Positions 1 through 8,437 of a stretch of 64,000 nt of DNA are shown here, piece after piece. Source of the stretch: an uncultured Pelagibacteraceae bacterium. Lineage in GTDB: Bacteria; Pseudomonadota; Alphaproteobacteria; Pelagibacterales; Pelagibacteraceae. The notes beneath the pieces are model-generated. The model was not told the origin of the DNA. It did not search any database and saw only the letters and a list, made by a program, of their open reading frames with translations. Position 1 is the first letter of the stretch, and the number at the start of each line of letters is the position of its first letter. Made by a program: the position numbers and the translations under genes. The stretch lies in contig CACICF010000002.1 of the NCBI GenBank assembly GCA_902584995.1, positions 1 through 64,000 on the forward strand, in the 5' to 3' direction.

Positions 1-1122
1 CCAAGAATAGTAATTGATAGAATATATGATTTTTATTCTAAAGAATTTTCAAATGTTGGTAGAAGCGTTCATTATTTGGCAGTGGCAGCAACAAATTTGT
101 ATGAGCAAACAAGAACTTCTGTACAAAAATATATAAATGCATCTGATAAAAATGAAATTGTTTTTACAAAAGGTGCAACAGAGGCAATAAATCTTGTAGC
201 AAATACATTTGGCCAAAAATATCTTGATGAAGGTGATGAAGTATTAATCACAGAATTAGAACACCATTCTAATTATGTTCCATGGCATTTTTTAAGAAAT
301 TCAAAAAAAATAAATATTGAATTTGCTGAAGTAAATGACCAGGGTGAGGTAACATTAGAAGAAATTGAAAAAAAAATATCTGATAAAACTAAAATTATAT
401 GTGTTACTCATTTATCGAATGTAACTGGAGCCATACTTCCAATCAAAGAAATTGTAACTCTTGCTCATTCTAAAGGTATTCCAGTATTAGTTGATGGTTG
501 CCAAGGAGCACCTCACTTAAAATTAGACATGCAAGATTTAGATTGTGATTTTTATGCAATATCAGGTCATAAAATGTATGGGCCTACTGGTATTGGTGTG
601 CTTTATGCTAAAAAAAAGTGGTTAGAAGATCTTCCTCCGTACCAAGGTGGTGGAGGAATGATAAGAGAGGTAAAGAAAAAAGGTATTTCTTATGGAGAGT
701 TACCTAATAAATATGAGGCAGGAACTATGGCAACTGCTCAAGTAATAGCTTTTAACGAGTCTATTAAATTTCTTGAAAAAATTGGAATTGAAAATATTGA
801 GAAACACGAAAAAGAGTTGCTTGATTATGCTGTTGAACTTTTAGGTAAGAACAATTCAGTAAATATTATTGGTAACCCTAAAAACAAAGGTGGAGTTATA
901 TCGTTTACGATAGAAGGAATTCATCCTCACGATATAGCTACAATTTTAGATGAGGATGGAGTGGCAATTAGAGCTGGACATCACTGTTGTCAAATACTTC
1001 ACGAAAAATTAGGTTTACCAGCAACTGCGAGAGCATCTTTTGGTGTTTACAATACCAAAGATGATATTGATCAACTAAATAACTCAATAAATAATTGTAA
1101 AAAAATATTTAATTTAAAATGA
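1..1122 (+). CDS. sufS: Cysteine desulfurase SufS (5' end outside window)
   Basis: PLP-dependent cysteine desulfurase that takes sulfur from cysteine as a persulfide for Fe-S cluster assembly in the cytosol. The frame is open from base 1 and already reads SufS-like sequence (NVGRSVHYL), so the gene begins upstream; the TTG near base 76 is an internal codon, not a start. The PLP lysine is in the motif SGHKMYGPTG (Lys at bases 571-573). The persulfide cysteine is in RAGHHC (bases 985-987), placed as in SufS rather than in the longer IscS loop. It overlaps the next gene by ATGA, so sufS-sufU-sufT-sufA are probably translated as one operon; sufBCD presumably lie upstream. Confidence 0.96.
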   Translation, partial: PRIVIDRIYDFYSKEFSNVGRSVHYLAVAATNLYEQTRTSVQKYINASDKNEIVFTKGATEAINLVANTFGQKYLDEGDEVLITELEHHSNYVPWHFLRNSKKINIEFAEVNDQGEVTLEEIEKKISDKTKIICVTHLSNVTGAILPIKEIVTLAHSKGIPVLVDGCQGAPHLKLDMQDLDCDFYAISGHKMYGPTGIGVLYAKKKWLEDLPPYQGGGGMIREVKKKGISYGELPNKYEAGTMATAQVIAFNESIKFLEKIGIENIEKHEKELLDYAVELLGKNNSVNIIGNPKNKGGVISFTIEGIHPHDIATILDEDGVAIRAGHHCCQILHEKLGLPATARASFGVYNTKDDIDQLNNSINNCKKIFNLK

Positions 1123-1583
1123 ACTTAAAAGAATTATATCAAGAAATTATTTTGGACCATGGAAAAAATCCTAGAAATCTAAGAAAAAGTGAGAATTTCA
1201 ATAAAGATGCAAAAGGGCATAATCCTTTATGTGGAGATCACGTTCATGTTTTTTTGAAAATTGATGAAAATAAAAAAGTTGAAGATATTTCTTTTGAAGG
1301 ACATGGATGCGCAATTTCAATGGCCTCTGCATCAATTATGACAGACTTAGTAAGAGGAAAAGAAGAATTTGAAGTTAAAGAAATACTAAATGATTTTTTA
1401 GAAATGATTAAAGAGAAAGATGAATTAAAAACAAATCTTTTGAAAGAAGATGAAAAAACTAAGTTAATGTGTCTGTCAGGAGTTAAACAATACCCAATGC
1501 GTGTTAAATGTGCAACGTTGTCATGGCATACTCTCACATCTGCACTAGACAATTCACAACAAATAGTAAAAACTGAAGATTGA
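1119..1583 (+). CDS. sufU: SufU/IscU-type Fe-S scaffold or sulfur-transfer protein
   Basis: A 154-residue member of the NifU-N/IscU family. Conserved cysteines are Cys38 (PLCGD), Cys64 (GCAIS), Cys118 and Cys131. The extra segment between Cys64 and the C-terminal cysteines, and the KCATLSW ending, are typical of SufU rather than housekeeping IscU. SufU is known as a sulfur acceptor from SufS, which fits its position directly after sufS with a 4-base ATGA overlap. The next gene begins within a few bases of its stop. Whether it acts as scaffold or as sulfur relay cannot be told from sequence. Confidence 0.93.
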   Translation: MNLKELYQEIILDHGKNPRNLRKSENFNKDAKGHNPLCGDHVHVFLKIDENKKVEDISFEGHGCAISMASASIMTDLVRGKEEFEVKEILNDFLEMIKEKDELKTNLLKEDEKTKLMCLSGVKQYPMRVKCATLSWHTLTSALDNSQQIVKTED

Positions 1584-1585
1584 TT

Positions 1586-1882
1586 ATGGAACTAAAAGAA
1601 AAAGTAATAAATGAAATAAAAAAAATTTATGATCCTGAGATACCAGTAAACATTTATGAGCTTGGATTGATATACAATATTAATGTAAATCAAAAAAATG
1701 TGAGTGTTAAAATGACTTTAACTACACCTAATTGTCCTGTAGCAGAAAGTTTGCCTAAAGAGGTTAAAGATAGTATTATGCAAATAGACGAAGTTGACAA
1801 AGTTGATTTAGATTTAGTATGGGACCCACCTTGGGATAAATCAATGATGTCAGAGGCTGCTAAATTAGAGTTAAATTTATGA
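1586..1882 (+). CDS. sufT: DUF59/MIP18-family Fe-S assembly protein, SufT-like
   Basis: A 98-residue MIP18-family (DUF59) protein. The hallmark DPEIPVNIYELGLIY motif is near the N-terminus, and the single conserved Cys is in TTPNCPVAESLP. The C-terminus carries the family pattern WDPPWD. SufT/DUF59 proteins help with Fe-S cluster maturation or carriage, and the place between sufU and sufA supports this. The frame could start at a TTG at 1580, but ATG at 1586 gives the usual N-terminus and is preferred. The stop overlaps the sufA start by ATGA. Confidence 0.9.
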   Translation: MELKEKVINEIKKIYDPEIPVNIYELGLIYNINVNQKNVSVKMTLTTPNCPVAESLPKEVKDSIMQIDEVDKVDLDLVWDPPWDKSMMSEAAKLELNL

Positions 1883-2214
1883 CGAAACAAATAATCTCAT
1901 TAAGCGATCAAGCGGCTACAAGGATTAAGGAAATCATGTCATCTGCGAGCAATGAATCTATTGGAGTAAGAGTTGGAGTTAAATCTGGAGGCTGCGCAGG
2001 TATGTCATACGTAATGGAATATACCAACAAAATTAACCCTAATGACGAAGTAATTGAGGATAAAGGAGTAAAGGTATTTATAGACTCTGCGGCTGTGATG
2101 TATTTATTTGGAACAGAAATGGACTATAAACAGGAAGAATTTTCTTCTCAGTTTGTTTTTAACAATCCAAACGAAACTGAAAGATGTGGATGTGGAGAGT
2201 CCTTTAAAATTTAA
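1879..2214 (+). CDS. sufA: A-type Fe-S carrier SufA/IscA
   Basis: A 111-residue HesB/IscA-family carrier. The three cluster-binding cysteines are visible: Cys39 in GGCAG and the C-terminal pair Cys103/Cys105 in RCGCGES. A-type carriers move assembled clusters to apo-enzymes. This is the last gene of the suf operon, joined to sufT by an ATGA overlap. About 230 bases of non-coding or weakly coding sequence follow before the convergent glnA gene. The family call is firm; SufA rather than IscA or ErpA rests on the operon. Confidence 0.94.
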   Translation: MTKQIISLSDQAATRIKEIMSSASNESIGVRVGVKSGGCAGMSYVMEYTNKINPNDEVIEDKGVKVFIDSAAVMYLFGTEMDYKQEEFSSQFVFNNPNETERCGCGESFKI

Positions 2215-2220
2215 TAATAT

Positions 2221-2358
2221 TTATTGGTAATATGAAATAAACCAATATTGTCCTCTTTTATTCATTGTATAAACTTTATTATTCTTCTTTTTATTTTTTC
2301 TAAAGTTTGGCCTCTTGAAACCAATGATGTTTTTTAAAGAAGATATAAATTTTGACAT
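2221..2358 (-). CDS. Possible small basic protein, 45 residues, unknown
   Basis: An ATG-to-stop frame of 45 codons on the minus strand, in the gap between convergent sufA and glnA and downstream of the hairpin that follows glnA. The predicted peptide is rich in Lys/Arg/Asn in the middle (RPNFRKNKKKNNK) and aromatic at the C-terminus (QYWFISYYQ). I see no Shine-Dalgarno sequence and recognise no family. It could be a real small nucleic-acid- or ribosome-binding protein, or a chance frame in AT-rich DNA. Confidence 0.3.
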   Translation of the reverse strand: MSKFISSLKNIIGFKRPNFRKNKKKNNKVYTMNKRGQYWFISYYQ

Positions 2359-2403
2359 TCATTTTAATAACAAAATTAAATGAAATGAGAATTTCTTATA
2401 GGG

Positions 2404-2428
2404 AATACCTGCTATCACAGCAGGTATT
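2404..2428 (-). terminator. Hairpin downstream of glnA
   Basis: Perfect 10-bp inverted repeat AATACCTGCT-ATCAC-AGCAGGTATT, 18 bases past the glnA stop. It is the only GC-containing strong stem in the gap and probably ends or stabilises the glnA transcript. No clean U-run follows on the glnA strand (the sequence is CCCTATAAG), so it may act as a 3'-end protecting hairpin or a bidirectional terminator for convergent sufA and glnA. Confidence 0.6.
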
Positions 2429-2445
2429 ACCTAAAATAAAGCTTT

Positions 2446-3852
2446 TTAACAGCTATAATACATATCGAACTCGATAGGGTGCGGCGTATGTTCAAAATTA
2501 TGAATTTCCTCGTACTTTAATTCAATGTACGCATCTATCTGATCGTCAGTAAATACATTACCCTGCTTTAAAAAGTTTCTATCTTTATCAAGAGCTTCCA
2601 TAGCTTCTCTTAATGATCCACAAACTGTAGGAACTTTTTTAACTTGTTTTTCAGTTAATGCATAAAGATCTTGGTCGAAAGATTTACCTGGATCAATTTT
2701 ATTTTTAACTCCATCAAGACCTGCCATCAACATTGATGCAAATGTTAAATATGGATTACCTGAAGCATCAGGGAATCTAATTTCGCATCTTGCACCTTTT
2801 TTGCTTAAAGTTATTGGAATTCTACATGAAGCAGATCGGTTTCTAGCAGAGTATGCAAGCAAAACTGGTGCCTCAAAACCTGGAATCAATCTTTTATAAC
2901 TATTAGTCGTAGCATTTGAAAAAGCATTAATTGCTTTTGCATGTTTTAAAATACCACCAATATAATAAAGAGCTGTTTGAGATAGACCAGCATACTTGTT
3001 TCCAGAAAATACTGGAGTTTTACCTTTCCAAATTGACTGGTGAGTATGCATTCCAGATCCATTGTCACCTTTTACTGGTTTTGGCATAAAGGTAGCAGTT
3101 TTTCCAAACGAATGCGAAACCATTTGAACAACATATTTATAAAGTTGAACATTATCAGCTTGATCAACTAATGTTCCAAACAACATTCCTAGTTCATGTT
3201 GACTTGGTGCAACTTCATGGTGATGTTTTTCAACTGTAATACCTACATCTCTAAGACCTTTTAAATATTCACCTCTCATATCTTGTGCGCTATCAACTGG
3301 TGGTACAGGAAAATATCCTCCTTTAATACCAGGTCTATGACCCATGTTACCATTTTCATATGATTTTCCTGAATTGTAAGGCCCTTCAGAACTGTCGATT
3401 GAAAAACCTGTTTCATTCATATCATTTTTAATTTTAACATCATCAAAAACAAAAAATTCTGGCTCTGGACCAAAGTAAGCTTTGTCTCCAATTCCTGTTT
3501 TTTTCAAATACGCTTCTGCTTTTTTAGCAATACCTCTTGGATCTCTTTCGTACGGATCTCTTTTAACGGCATCTAAAATATCACAAAATAAAATCATTGT
3601 ATTATGCGATGTATATGGATCAATTACTGTTCTACTTAAATCTGGTTTTAATATCATGTCAGACTCATTTATCGCTTTCCATCCAGCAATCGACGATCCA
3701 TCAAAAAATACTCCGTCGTTCAGCATACCTTCATCAACTATAGTTTTATCCATTGTAAGGTGTTGCAGTTTTCCTCTTGGATCAGTGAATCTAAGATCAA
3801 CATACTCAACATTCTTAGATTTAATTTGTTTTAATACGTCCCTAGCGCTCAT
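2446..3852 (-). CDS. glnA: Glutamine synthetase type I
   Basis: ATP-dependent condensation of glutamate and ammonium to glutamine, the main ammonia-assimilation step. At 468 residues it matches GSI-beta dodecamer subunits. Visible signatures are the beta-grasp N-terminus (DLRFTDPRGKLQHLT), the ammonium/metal segment FFDGSSI, EPEFFVFDD, the ATP-binding KPVKGDNGSGMHTHQS and RIPGFEAPV. The motif DLYALT near residue 400 carries the tyrosine adenylylated in this subfamily. A strong SD (TAGGAGA) precedes the ATG. It stands alone: no glnB or ntrBC is next to it. The 142-base divergent gap to the YbaK-like gene must hold both promoters. Confidence 0.98.
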   Translation of the reverse strand: MSARDVLKQIKSKNVEYVDLRFTDPRGKLQHLTMDKTIVDEGMLNDGVFFDGSSIAGWKAINESDMILKPDLSRTVIDPYTSHNTMILFCDILDAVKRDPYERDPRGIAKKAEAYLKKTGIGDKAYFGPEPEFFVFDDVKIKNDMNETGFSIDSSEGPYNSGKSYENGNMGHRPGIKGGYFPVPPVDSAQDMRGEYLKGLRDVGITVEKHHHEVAPSQHELGMLFGTLVDQADNVQLYKYVVQMVSHSFGKTATFMPKPVKGDNGSGMHTHQSIWKGKTPVFSGNKYAGLSQTALYYIGGILKHAKAINAFSNATTNSYKRLIPGFEAPVLLAYSARNRSASCRIPITLSKKGARCEIRFPDASGNPYLTFASMLMAGLDGVKNKIDPGKSFDQDLYALTEKQVKKVPTVCGSLREAMEALDKDRNFLKQGNVFTDDQIDAYIELKYEEIHNFEHTPHPIEFDMYYSC

Positions 3853-3994
3853 ATTATCTCCTATAAATTTTCTTGTTCTCTTATCAGTTAAGAAAAGATA
3901 AATAATGTCTATTAAATAGATATCAGTTATGCTTTAATCACATGTATATTAACCTTAAAAATCGCAATTTTTCAATCAATCAAGAGTTGTACTA

Positions 3995-4474
3995 ATGACA
4001 GCACTTAATAAAGAACCAGTTAAAAGAGCAAAAGAGGCATTAAAAAAATTTAATAGTGAAATAAATGTAATCGAATTAGAACAAACCGCAAGAACCGCAA
4101 ATGATGCTGCAAATTCACTAAATACTGAAGTTGGTTCAATTGTTAAAAGTTTATTATTTAGGAATGAGGGAAATTTTTTCCTTTGTTTAGTATCTGGAGA
4201 TAAAAGATGTTCTTTAAATAAATTAAAAAAAATTTTTAATAGTAAAGATTTGAGTATGGCATCTCCTGATGAGGTTAAAGATCAAACAGGATATACTATA
4301 GGAGGAGTTTCACCAGTAGGCCATAAAAATAAATTAGAAATTCTTGTTGATGAGTCTTTAAATAGATTTAAAAATTTATATGCCGCAGCAGGACATCCAA
4401 ACTGTATTTTCAAAATAAATTTTGATGAACTGCTTAATTTAACCAATGGAACAGTAAAAGATATTGTAGAATGA
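3995..4474 (+). CDS. YbaK/EbsC-type aminoacyl-tRNA deacylase
   Basis: A 159-residue stand-alone editing domain of the YbaK/ProX family, which hydrolyses mischarged tRNAs such as Cys-tRNA(Pro). Supporting sequence: the substrate-loop segment TEVGSIVKSLLF near residue 50, KKIFNSKDLSMASPDEVKDQTGYTIG..SPVGH (the conserved TGY-GGVSP-G region), and AAAGHPNCIF near the C-terminus. The exact tRNA specificity cannot be read from the sequence. It overlaps the next gene by ATGA and is divergent from glnA. Confidence 0.88.
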   Translation: MTALNKEPVKRAKEALKKFNSEINVIELEQTARTANDAANSLNTEVGSIVKSLLFRNEGNFFLCLVSGDKRCSLNKLKKIFNSKDLSMASPDEVKDQTGYTIGGVSPVGHKNKLEILVDESLNRFKNLYAAAGHPNCIFKINFDELLNLTNGTVKDIVE

Positions 4475-5364
4475 CTTCACCCAAAACATCTGATTATTTC
4501 ATATTAGTTTTGTTGTCACTGATTTGGGCCTCTGCTTTTTTCAATATTAAAATTGCAACCTACTCTTATGGTCCAATAACAATAGCGTTCTTAAGAATTT
4601 TTTTTGGAATGATCCCAGTTTTACTATTGTGTTTTTATAAAAAAATTAAAATTGAAGTTTTTTCAAAAGACTGGAAATGGTTTGCTGCAATTGGAGTCAT
4701 AAATTTAGTTATTCCATTTTTTTTAATTGCTTATGGGGTACAAAAAGTCCAAAGTAATTTAGCAGCAATATTAATGTCTACCACTCCTATTAGTGCAACT
4801 ATTTTAGCTCATTTGTTTATAGATAAAGAAAAAATTAATTTAGTTAAAATATTAGGAATAATATTAGGATTTTTAGGAATAGTTTATCTTTTTTCTGAAA
4901 ATCTATTAATTAATGATGAAAACTTATTTTCTGCTTTGATGATATTAGTTGGTTCAACATTTTATGTAATTGGTGGAATATTAACTTTAAAAATAAGTCA
5001 TAAAAAAAATGAAAATGTTACTGCATCAATATTAATTTGGGGAACAATATTTGTTTGCCCAATTTCTTTAATTATAGAACAACCTTGGAATTTAAATCCA
5101 TCTTTAGAGTCAACTTTGTCTTTAATATATCTTGGAGTATTTCCTACTGGTGTAGCCTGGTTATTGAGATTTATGATATTAAAAAGAAACGGGTTAGTTT
5201 TTCAAAGCCAAGTCGCTTATTTAATACCAATATTCGGGGTAATTCTTGGATACTTATTTCTTAACGAATTAGTTACTTCAAAAATATTAATTTCATTATT
5301 TATAGTTATACTTGGAATATATTTTGTCAAAAAATCAGGAGACAAAAAAATAGAAGGAATTTAA
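4471..5364 (+). CDS. EamA-family (DMT) transporter
   Basis: A 297-residue membrane protein with about ten hydrophobic segments in two EamA repeats (roughly residues 10-140 and 150-288). The N-terminus, WASAFFNIKIATYSYGPITIAFLRIFFG, is typical of RhtA/YdcZ-type drug/metabolite transporters. The substrate is unknown; such proteins often export amino acids or small metabolites. It is translationally coupled to the YbaK-like gene by an ATGA overlap and ends just before the convergent minus-strand iolG-like gene, at the left edge of the catabolic region. Confidence 0.88.
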   Translation: MTSPKTSDYFILVLLSLIWASAFFNIKIATYSYGPITIAFLRIFFGMIPVLLLCFYKKIKIEVFSKDWKWFAAIGVINLVIPFFLIAYGVQKVQSNLAAILMSTTPISATILAHLFIDKEKINLVKILGIILGFLGIVYLFSENLLINDENLFSALMILVGSTFYVIGGILTLKISHKKNENVTASILIWGTIFVCPISLIIEQPWNLNPSLESTLSLIYLGVFPTGVAWLLRFMILKRNGLVFQSQVAYLIPIFGVILGYLFLNELVTSKILISLFIVILGIYFVKKSGDKKIEGI

Positions 5365-5367
5365 ATT

Positions 5368-6378
5368 TTAATAAATTAATTTTTCAAACCTTTTCGACTT
5401 GATAGAGTTCATTGCTCCTTCTGCCAATATAATTGATTTTCTTCCATCTTCAAAAACTGCTCTAGGTTTTATATTTTTTCTACAAAATTTTGCTAGATCG
5501 AATAATTGAAGTTTAAAAGCCTCAGAATATCTCTCAATAAAGAAGTGAAGAAGGGGTGATTTACTGTTTGTTGAGCTTTTTGAAAAATAATTTATTTCAT
5601 CGTTTCTTTTATTGTCTGAAACTAGCATTCCTTTATTTCCAAATAATTCTACTCTTTGATCATATCCAAAGCTACAATGTCTTGAATTTGTTATAATACA
5701 TTGTACACCTTTTTTTGATTTAAGTATTGTAGTTGCCAATTCATAATCTTTAATTTTATTAAAACGTTTATCTGATAAGTTGCTACCCATAGCAAAAATT
5801 GATTGGAATTCGTCTTTTCCTAAATAATATCTTGCAAGATCAAAATCGTGAATCATCATATCTTTAAATATCCCACCTGAACTTTTTAGATATTTAAGGG
5901 AAGGAGGAGAAGGATCCCGACTAGTAATTATAATTTTTTCTAATCGTCCGATTTTTTTTTTTAGATGTCGTTTTAATGAATGGTGTCCAATGTCATATCT
6001 CCTATTGAAACCTATTTGCACTCTTGGTTTAAATTTTTTTATCCTTTTTAGACAAGAATTTATTTTTTTTATATTCAGATCTAATGGTTTTTCACAAAAA
6101 ATAATTTTATTTTGTTTTACACCTTGCTCAATAAATTTTAAATGCGTAGGTGTGCTTGACGCAATAAATATACAGTCAATATCTTTATCATTGAAAGCTA
6201 GATCGGGCTTATTTATTGAAGTGACATTATATTTATTAGATATTTTTTTTAATAAATCTTTGTTTAGGTCAAAGACATATTTTAATTTAAATTCCCTATT
6301 TTCGATTAAATTTTTTGCATGCATTTGGCCAATTCTGCCAAGACCAAGCAAAGCAACTTTTATTTTATTTTTGTCCAC
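5368..6378 (-). CDS. iolG: Inositol 2-dehydrogenase-like (Gfo/Idh/MocA)
   Basis: A 336-residue NAD(P)-dependent oxidoreductase. The Rossmann motif is GLGRIGQMHAKN at the N-terminus, followed by EKPLD and the FNRRYD loop. Segments ITSRDPSPPSLKYLKSSGGIFKDMMIHDFDLARYYLG match IolG/IdhA, which oxidises myo-inositol to 2-keto-myo-inositol. The catalytic Lys-Asp-His set is represented by EKP and HDFD. Translation seems to start at GTG 6378, inside the last 19 bases of the upstream gene, so the two are coupled. The close iolE and the later iolD support an inositol role, but related enzymes act on other polyols. Confidence 0.82.
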   Translation of the reverse strand: MDKNKIKVALLGLGRIGQMHAKNLIENREFKLKYVFDLNKDLLKKISNKYNVTSINKPDLAFNDKDIDCIFIASSTPTHLKFIEQGVKQNKIIFCEKPLDLNIKKINSCLKRIKKFKPRVQIGFNRRYDIGHHSLKRHLKKKIGRLEKIIITSRDPSPPSLKYLKSSGGIFKDMMIHDFDLARYYLGKDEFQSIFAMGSNLSDKRFNKIKDYELATTILKSKKGVQCIITNSRHCSFGYDQRVELFGNKGMLVSDNKRNDEINYFSKSSTNSKSPLLHFFIERYSEAFKLQLFDLAKFCRKNIKPRAVFEDGRKSIILAEGAMNSIKSKRFEKLIY

Positions 6379-7508
6379 GCTTTTCTTTTATTTGAAATTC
6401 TACACGCTTCAATAAACTTTGCGGTTTCCAGCCCTTCATATTCATTTGGAAAAAACCACCTTTTTTTAGCTTTTGTTCTTAATGATTCTGCAAATTCTTT
6501 ATAAATGTTTGCAAAAGCATCTAGATAACCCTCTGGATGTCCAAATTTAATTCTTGAAAATTTTTTAGATAATTCTGCATTAAAAAAACCTCTTTCTAAA
6601 AATTTTACAGCACCTTTTAATGGATTAAATTTAAGATAACCTGGATCATTTTGAACCCATTCTATACTTCCTTTTGTGCCAAAAATCCTAAATCTTAAAC
6701 CATAAACACCGCCTCTTGCCATAACACTTGTCCAAAGTAAGCCTTTTGCATTGTTATTAAAGTTGATCATTACTTGAGCATTGTTATCCATTTTAACAGT
6801 TTTTGAAACTTGTTTGATATCAGCAAATACATTTCTACCTTTTAATCCAGAAACATAGCATGCTATGTGATAAGCGTGAGATCCAATCTCATTTAAAACC
6901 GCCGAGGTCCCAACTATTTTTTTATTTATTTTCCATTTTAATATTTTTTTTGCATTTTTTTTGTTTACTATTTTTCCATCAGTCCAGTCTTGAACATACT
7001 CTACATTAACATATTCAACTTTTCCTATTTTCCCTTTTTCAACTAATACCTTTGCTTCTCTAACCATCGGATATGCTGAATAATTATGAGTTAAAGCATA
7101 CTTTATATTTTTATTTGATTTAATTTTTTTAAAAAGTTTTTTTGCTTGTAATAGATCACCTGTAAATGGCTTGTCAGATATTATATGAATATTCTTGTCT
7201 ATAAATTTTTCTGCAATAACTTGGTGACTTGAAGGAGGAGTCATAATCGCCACAACCTCAATACCATCAAATCTTATTGCCTCTTTATCAGCCATTTCTT
7301 GATAATTTGAGTAACATCTGTCTTTATCAATTCCTATTTTTTTCCCAAAAGTCTTTGAAATATTTGAATTTCTTGAAAAAACTCCTGAGACAATTTCATA
7401 TTCGTCATCAAATCTTGAGGAAATTCTATGGACATGTCCTATCCATGATTTTGGACCACCGCCAACAATGCCTAATTTAATTTTTTTGCCTTTAATTAAT
7501 CTCATCAT
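6360..7508 (-). CDS. Gfo/Idh/MocA-family oxidoreductase
   Basis: About 382 residues, with Rossmann motif LGIVGGGPKSWIGHVHR, the SDKPFTGD equivalent of the EKP motif and a C-terminal GFO_IDH_MocA beta domain. This longer form with GGGP-WIG-HR is common in sugar and inositol clusters. The frame stays open upstream to 7703, but that extension covers the start of the divergent iolE and is hydrophobic junk, so ATG 7508 (or 7505) is chosen. It overlaps iolG by 19 bases. The substrate is not known; isomeric inositols or keto-inositols are plausible. Confidence 0.8.
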   Translation of the reverse strand: MMRLIKGKKIKLGIVGGGPKSWIGHVHRISSRFDDEYEIVSGVFSRNSNISKTFGKKIGIDKDRCYSNYQEMADKEAIRFDGIEVVAIMTPPSSHQVIAEKFIDKNIHIISDKPFTGDLLQAKKLFKKIKSNKNIKYALTHNYSAYPMVREAKVLVEKGKIGKVEYVNVEYVQDWTDGKIVNKKNAKKILKWKINKKIVGTSAVLNEIGSHAYHIACYVSGLKGRNVFADIKQVSKTVKMDNNAQVMINFNNNAKGLLWTSVMARGGVYGLRFRIFGTKGSIEWVQNDPGYLKFNPLKGAVKFLERGFFNAELSKKFSRIKFGHPEGYLDAFANIYKEFAESLRTKAKKRWFFPNEYEGLETAKFIEACRISNKRKAWTKIK

Positions 7509-7534
7509 CAAATATCTTAGCAAATATAAAAAAT

Positions 7535-8437
7535 ATGTCAGTAAAATTAGGGATAGCACCAATAGCGTGGAGCAATGATGACATGCCTGAACTAGGTGGA
7601 GACACTCCTCTTGAACAATGTTTATCGGAGGCAAGTCAGGCTGGATATATAGGTATAGAGTCAGGTGGAAAATTTCCAAAAACATCCAAGGAATTATTAC
7701 CAAAACTAGAAAAGTATAATTTAAAATTATGTTCTGGATGGTATAGTGGGAATCTTAGAAAAAATTCTGTTAAAGAAGAAAAAAAATTAATTCAAAACCA
7801 ACTTCAATTATTTAAAGACTGTGAGGCTCCATGTATTGTATTTGCTGAAGTTTTTGAATCAATACAAGGCAATCCAAAAAAAAAACTATCTAGTAGACCA
7901 AAAATGTCCAATGATGAATGGAAAGATTATTGTGTAAAAATATCTGAACTTGCAAGATATCTTGAAGATGAAGGTATGCCATTAGCTTACCACCATCATA
8001 TGGGCACAGTAATAGAAACGGAGGAAGAAACTATTAGATTGCTAGAAAATACAAGTGACAGCGTAAAATTAACTTTAGATACTGGTCATATGCTATTTGC
8101 TCGGGGAAATTCTATTAACATAATCAATAAATTTAAAGAAAGAGTAATCCATATTCACTGCAAAGATATTAGAGAAGATGTATTAAAAAAAGCCCTTTCT
8201 GAAGATTTAAGTTTTAGAGATGCTTTTTTAGAAGGTGCTTTTACTGTGCCTGGAGATGGGTCTATCGACTATAAACCTTTGTTTGATATTTTGAAAAAAA
8301 ATAATTACCAGGGTTGGCTGGTAGTGGAGGCTGAGCAAGATCCAAAAAAAGCAAATCCTCTTGAATATGCAATTATGGGTTATAAATATATTACAGATAC
8401 TTTAAAGAAATCAAATTTAGAGATTGATAAACTATAA
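7535..8437 (+). CDS. iolE: Inosose dehydratase IolE
   Basis: A 300-residue xylose-isomerase-like TIM barrel. The N-terminus LGIAPIAWSNDDMPELGGDTPLEQCL is the IolE hallmark, and metal-ligand segments (AYHHHMGT, LDTGH, HIHCKD, EAEQDP) follow in order. IolE dehydrates 2-keto-myo-inositol to 3D-trihydroxycyclohexane-1,2-dione, the substrate of IolD encoded at 16333. It is divergent from the Gfo/Idh/MocA gene with only 26 bases between start codons. Its stop overlaps the stop of the convergent gene by 6 bases. Confidence 0.92.
   Translation: MSVKLGIAPIAWSNDDMPELGGDTPLEQCLSEASQAGYIGIESGGKFPKTSKELLPKLEKYNLKLCSGWYSGNLRKNSVKEEKKLIQNQLQLFKDCEAPCIVFAEVFESIQGNPKKKLSSRPKMSNDEWKDYCVKISELARYLEDEGMPLAYHHHMGTVIETEEETIRLLENTSDSVKLTLDTGHMLFARGNSINIINKFKERVIHIHCKDIREDVLKKALSEDLSFRDAFLEGAFTVPGDGSIDYKPLFDILKKNNYQGWLVVEAEQDPKKANPLEYAIMGYKYITDTLKKSNLEIDKL

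Noticed and set aside
3482..3901. Open frame opposite the glnA 5' end
   Set aside because: Shadow of a highly conserved glutamine synthetase; no independent start signal or motif.
7509..7703. Upstream extension of the Gfo/Idh/MocA frame to an ATG at 7703
   Set aside because: The 65 added residues are hydrophobic, match nothing before the Rossmann motif, and overlap the well-supported iolE gene on the other strand.
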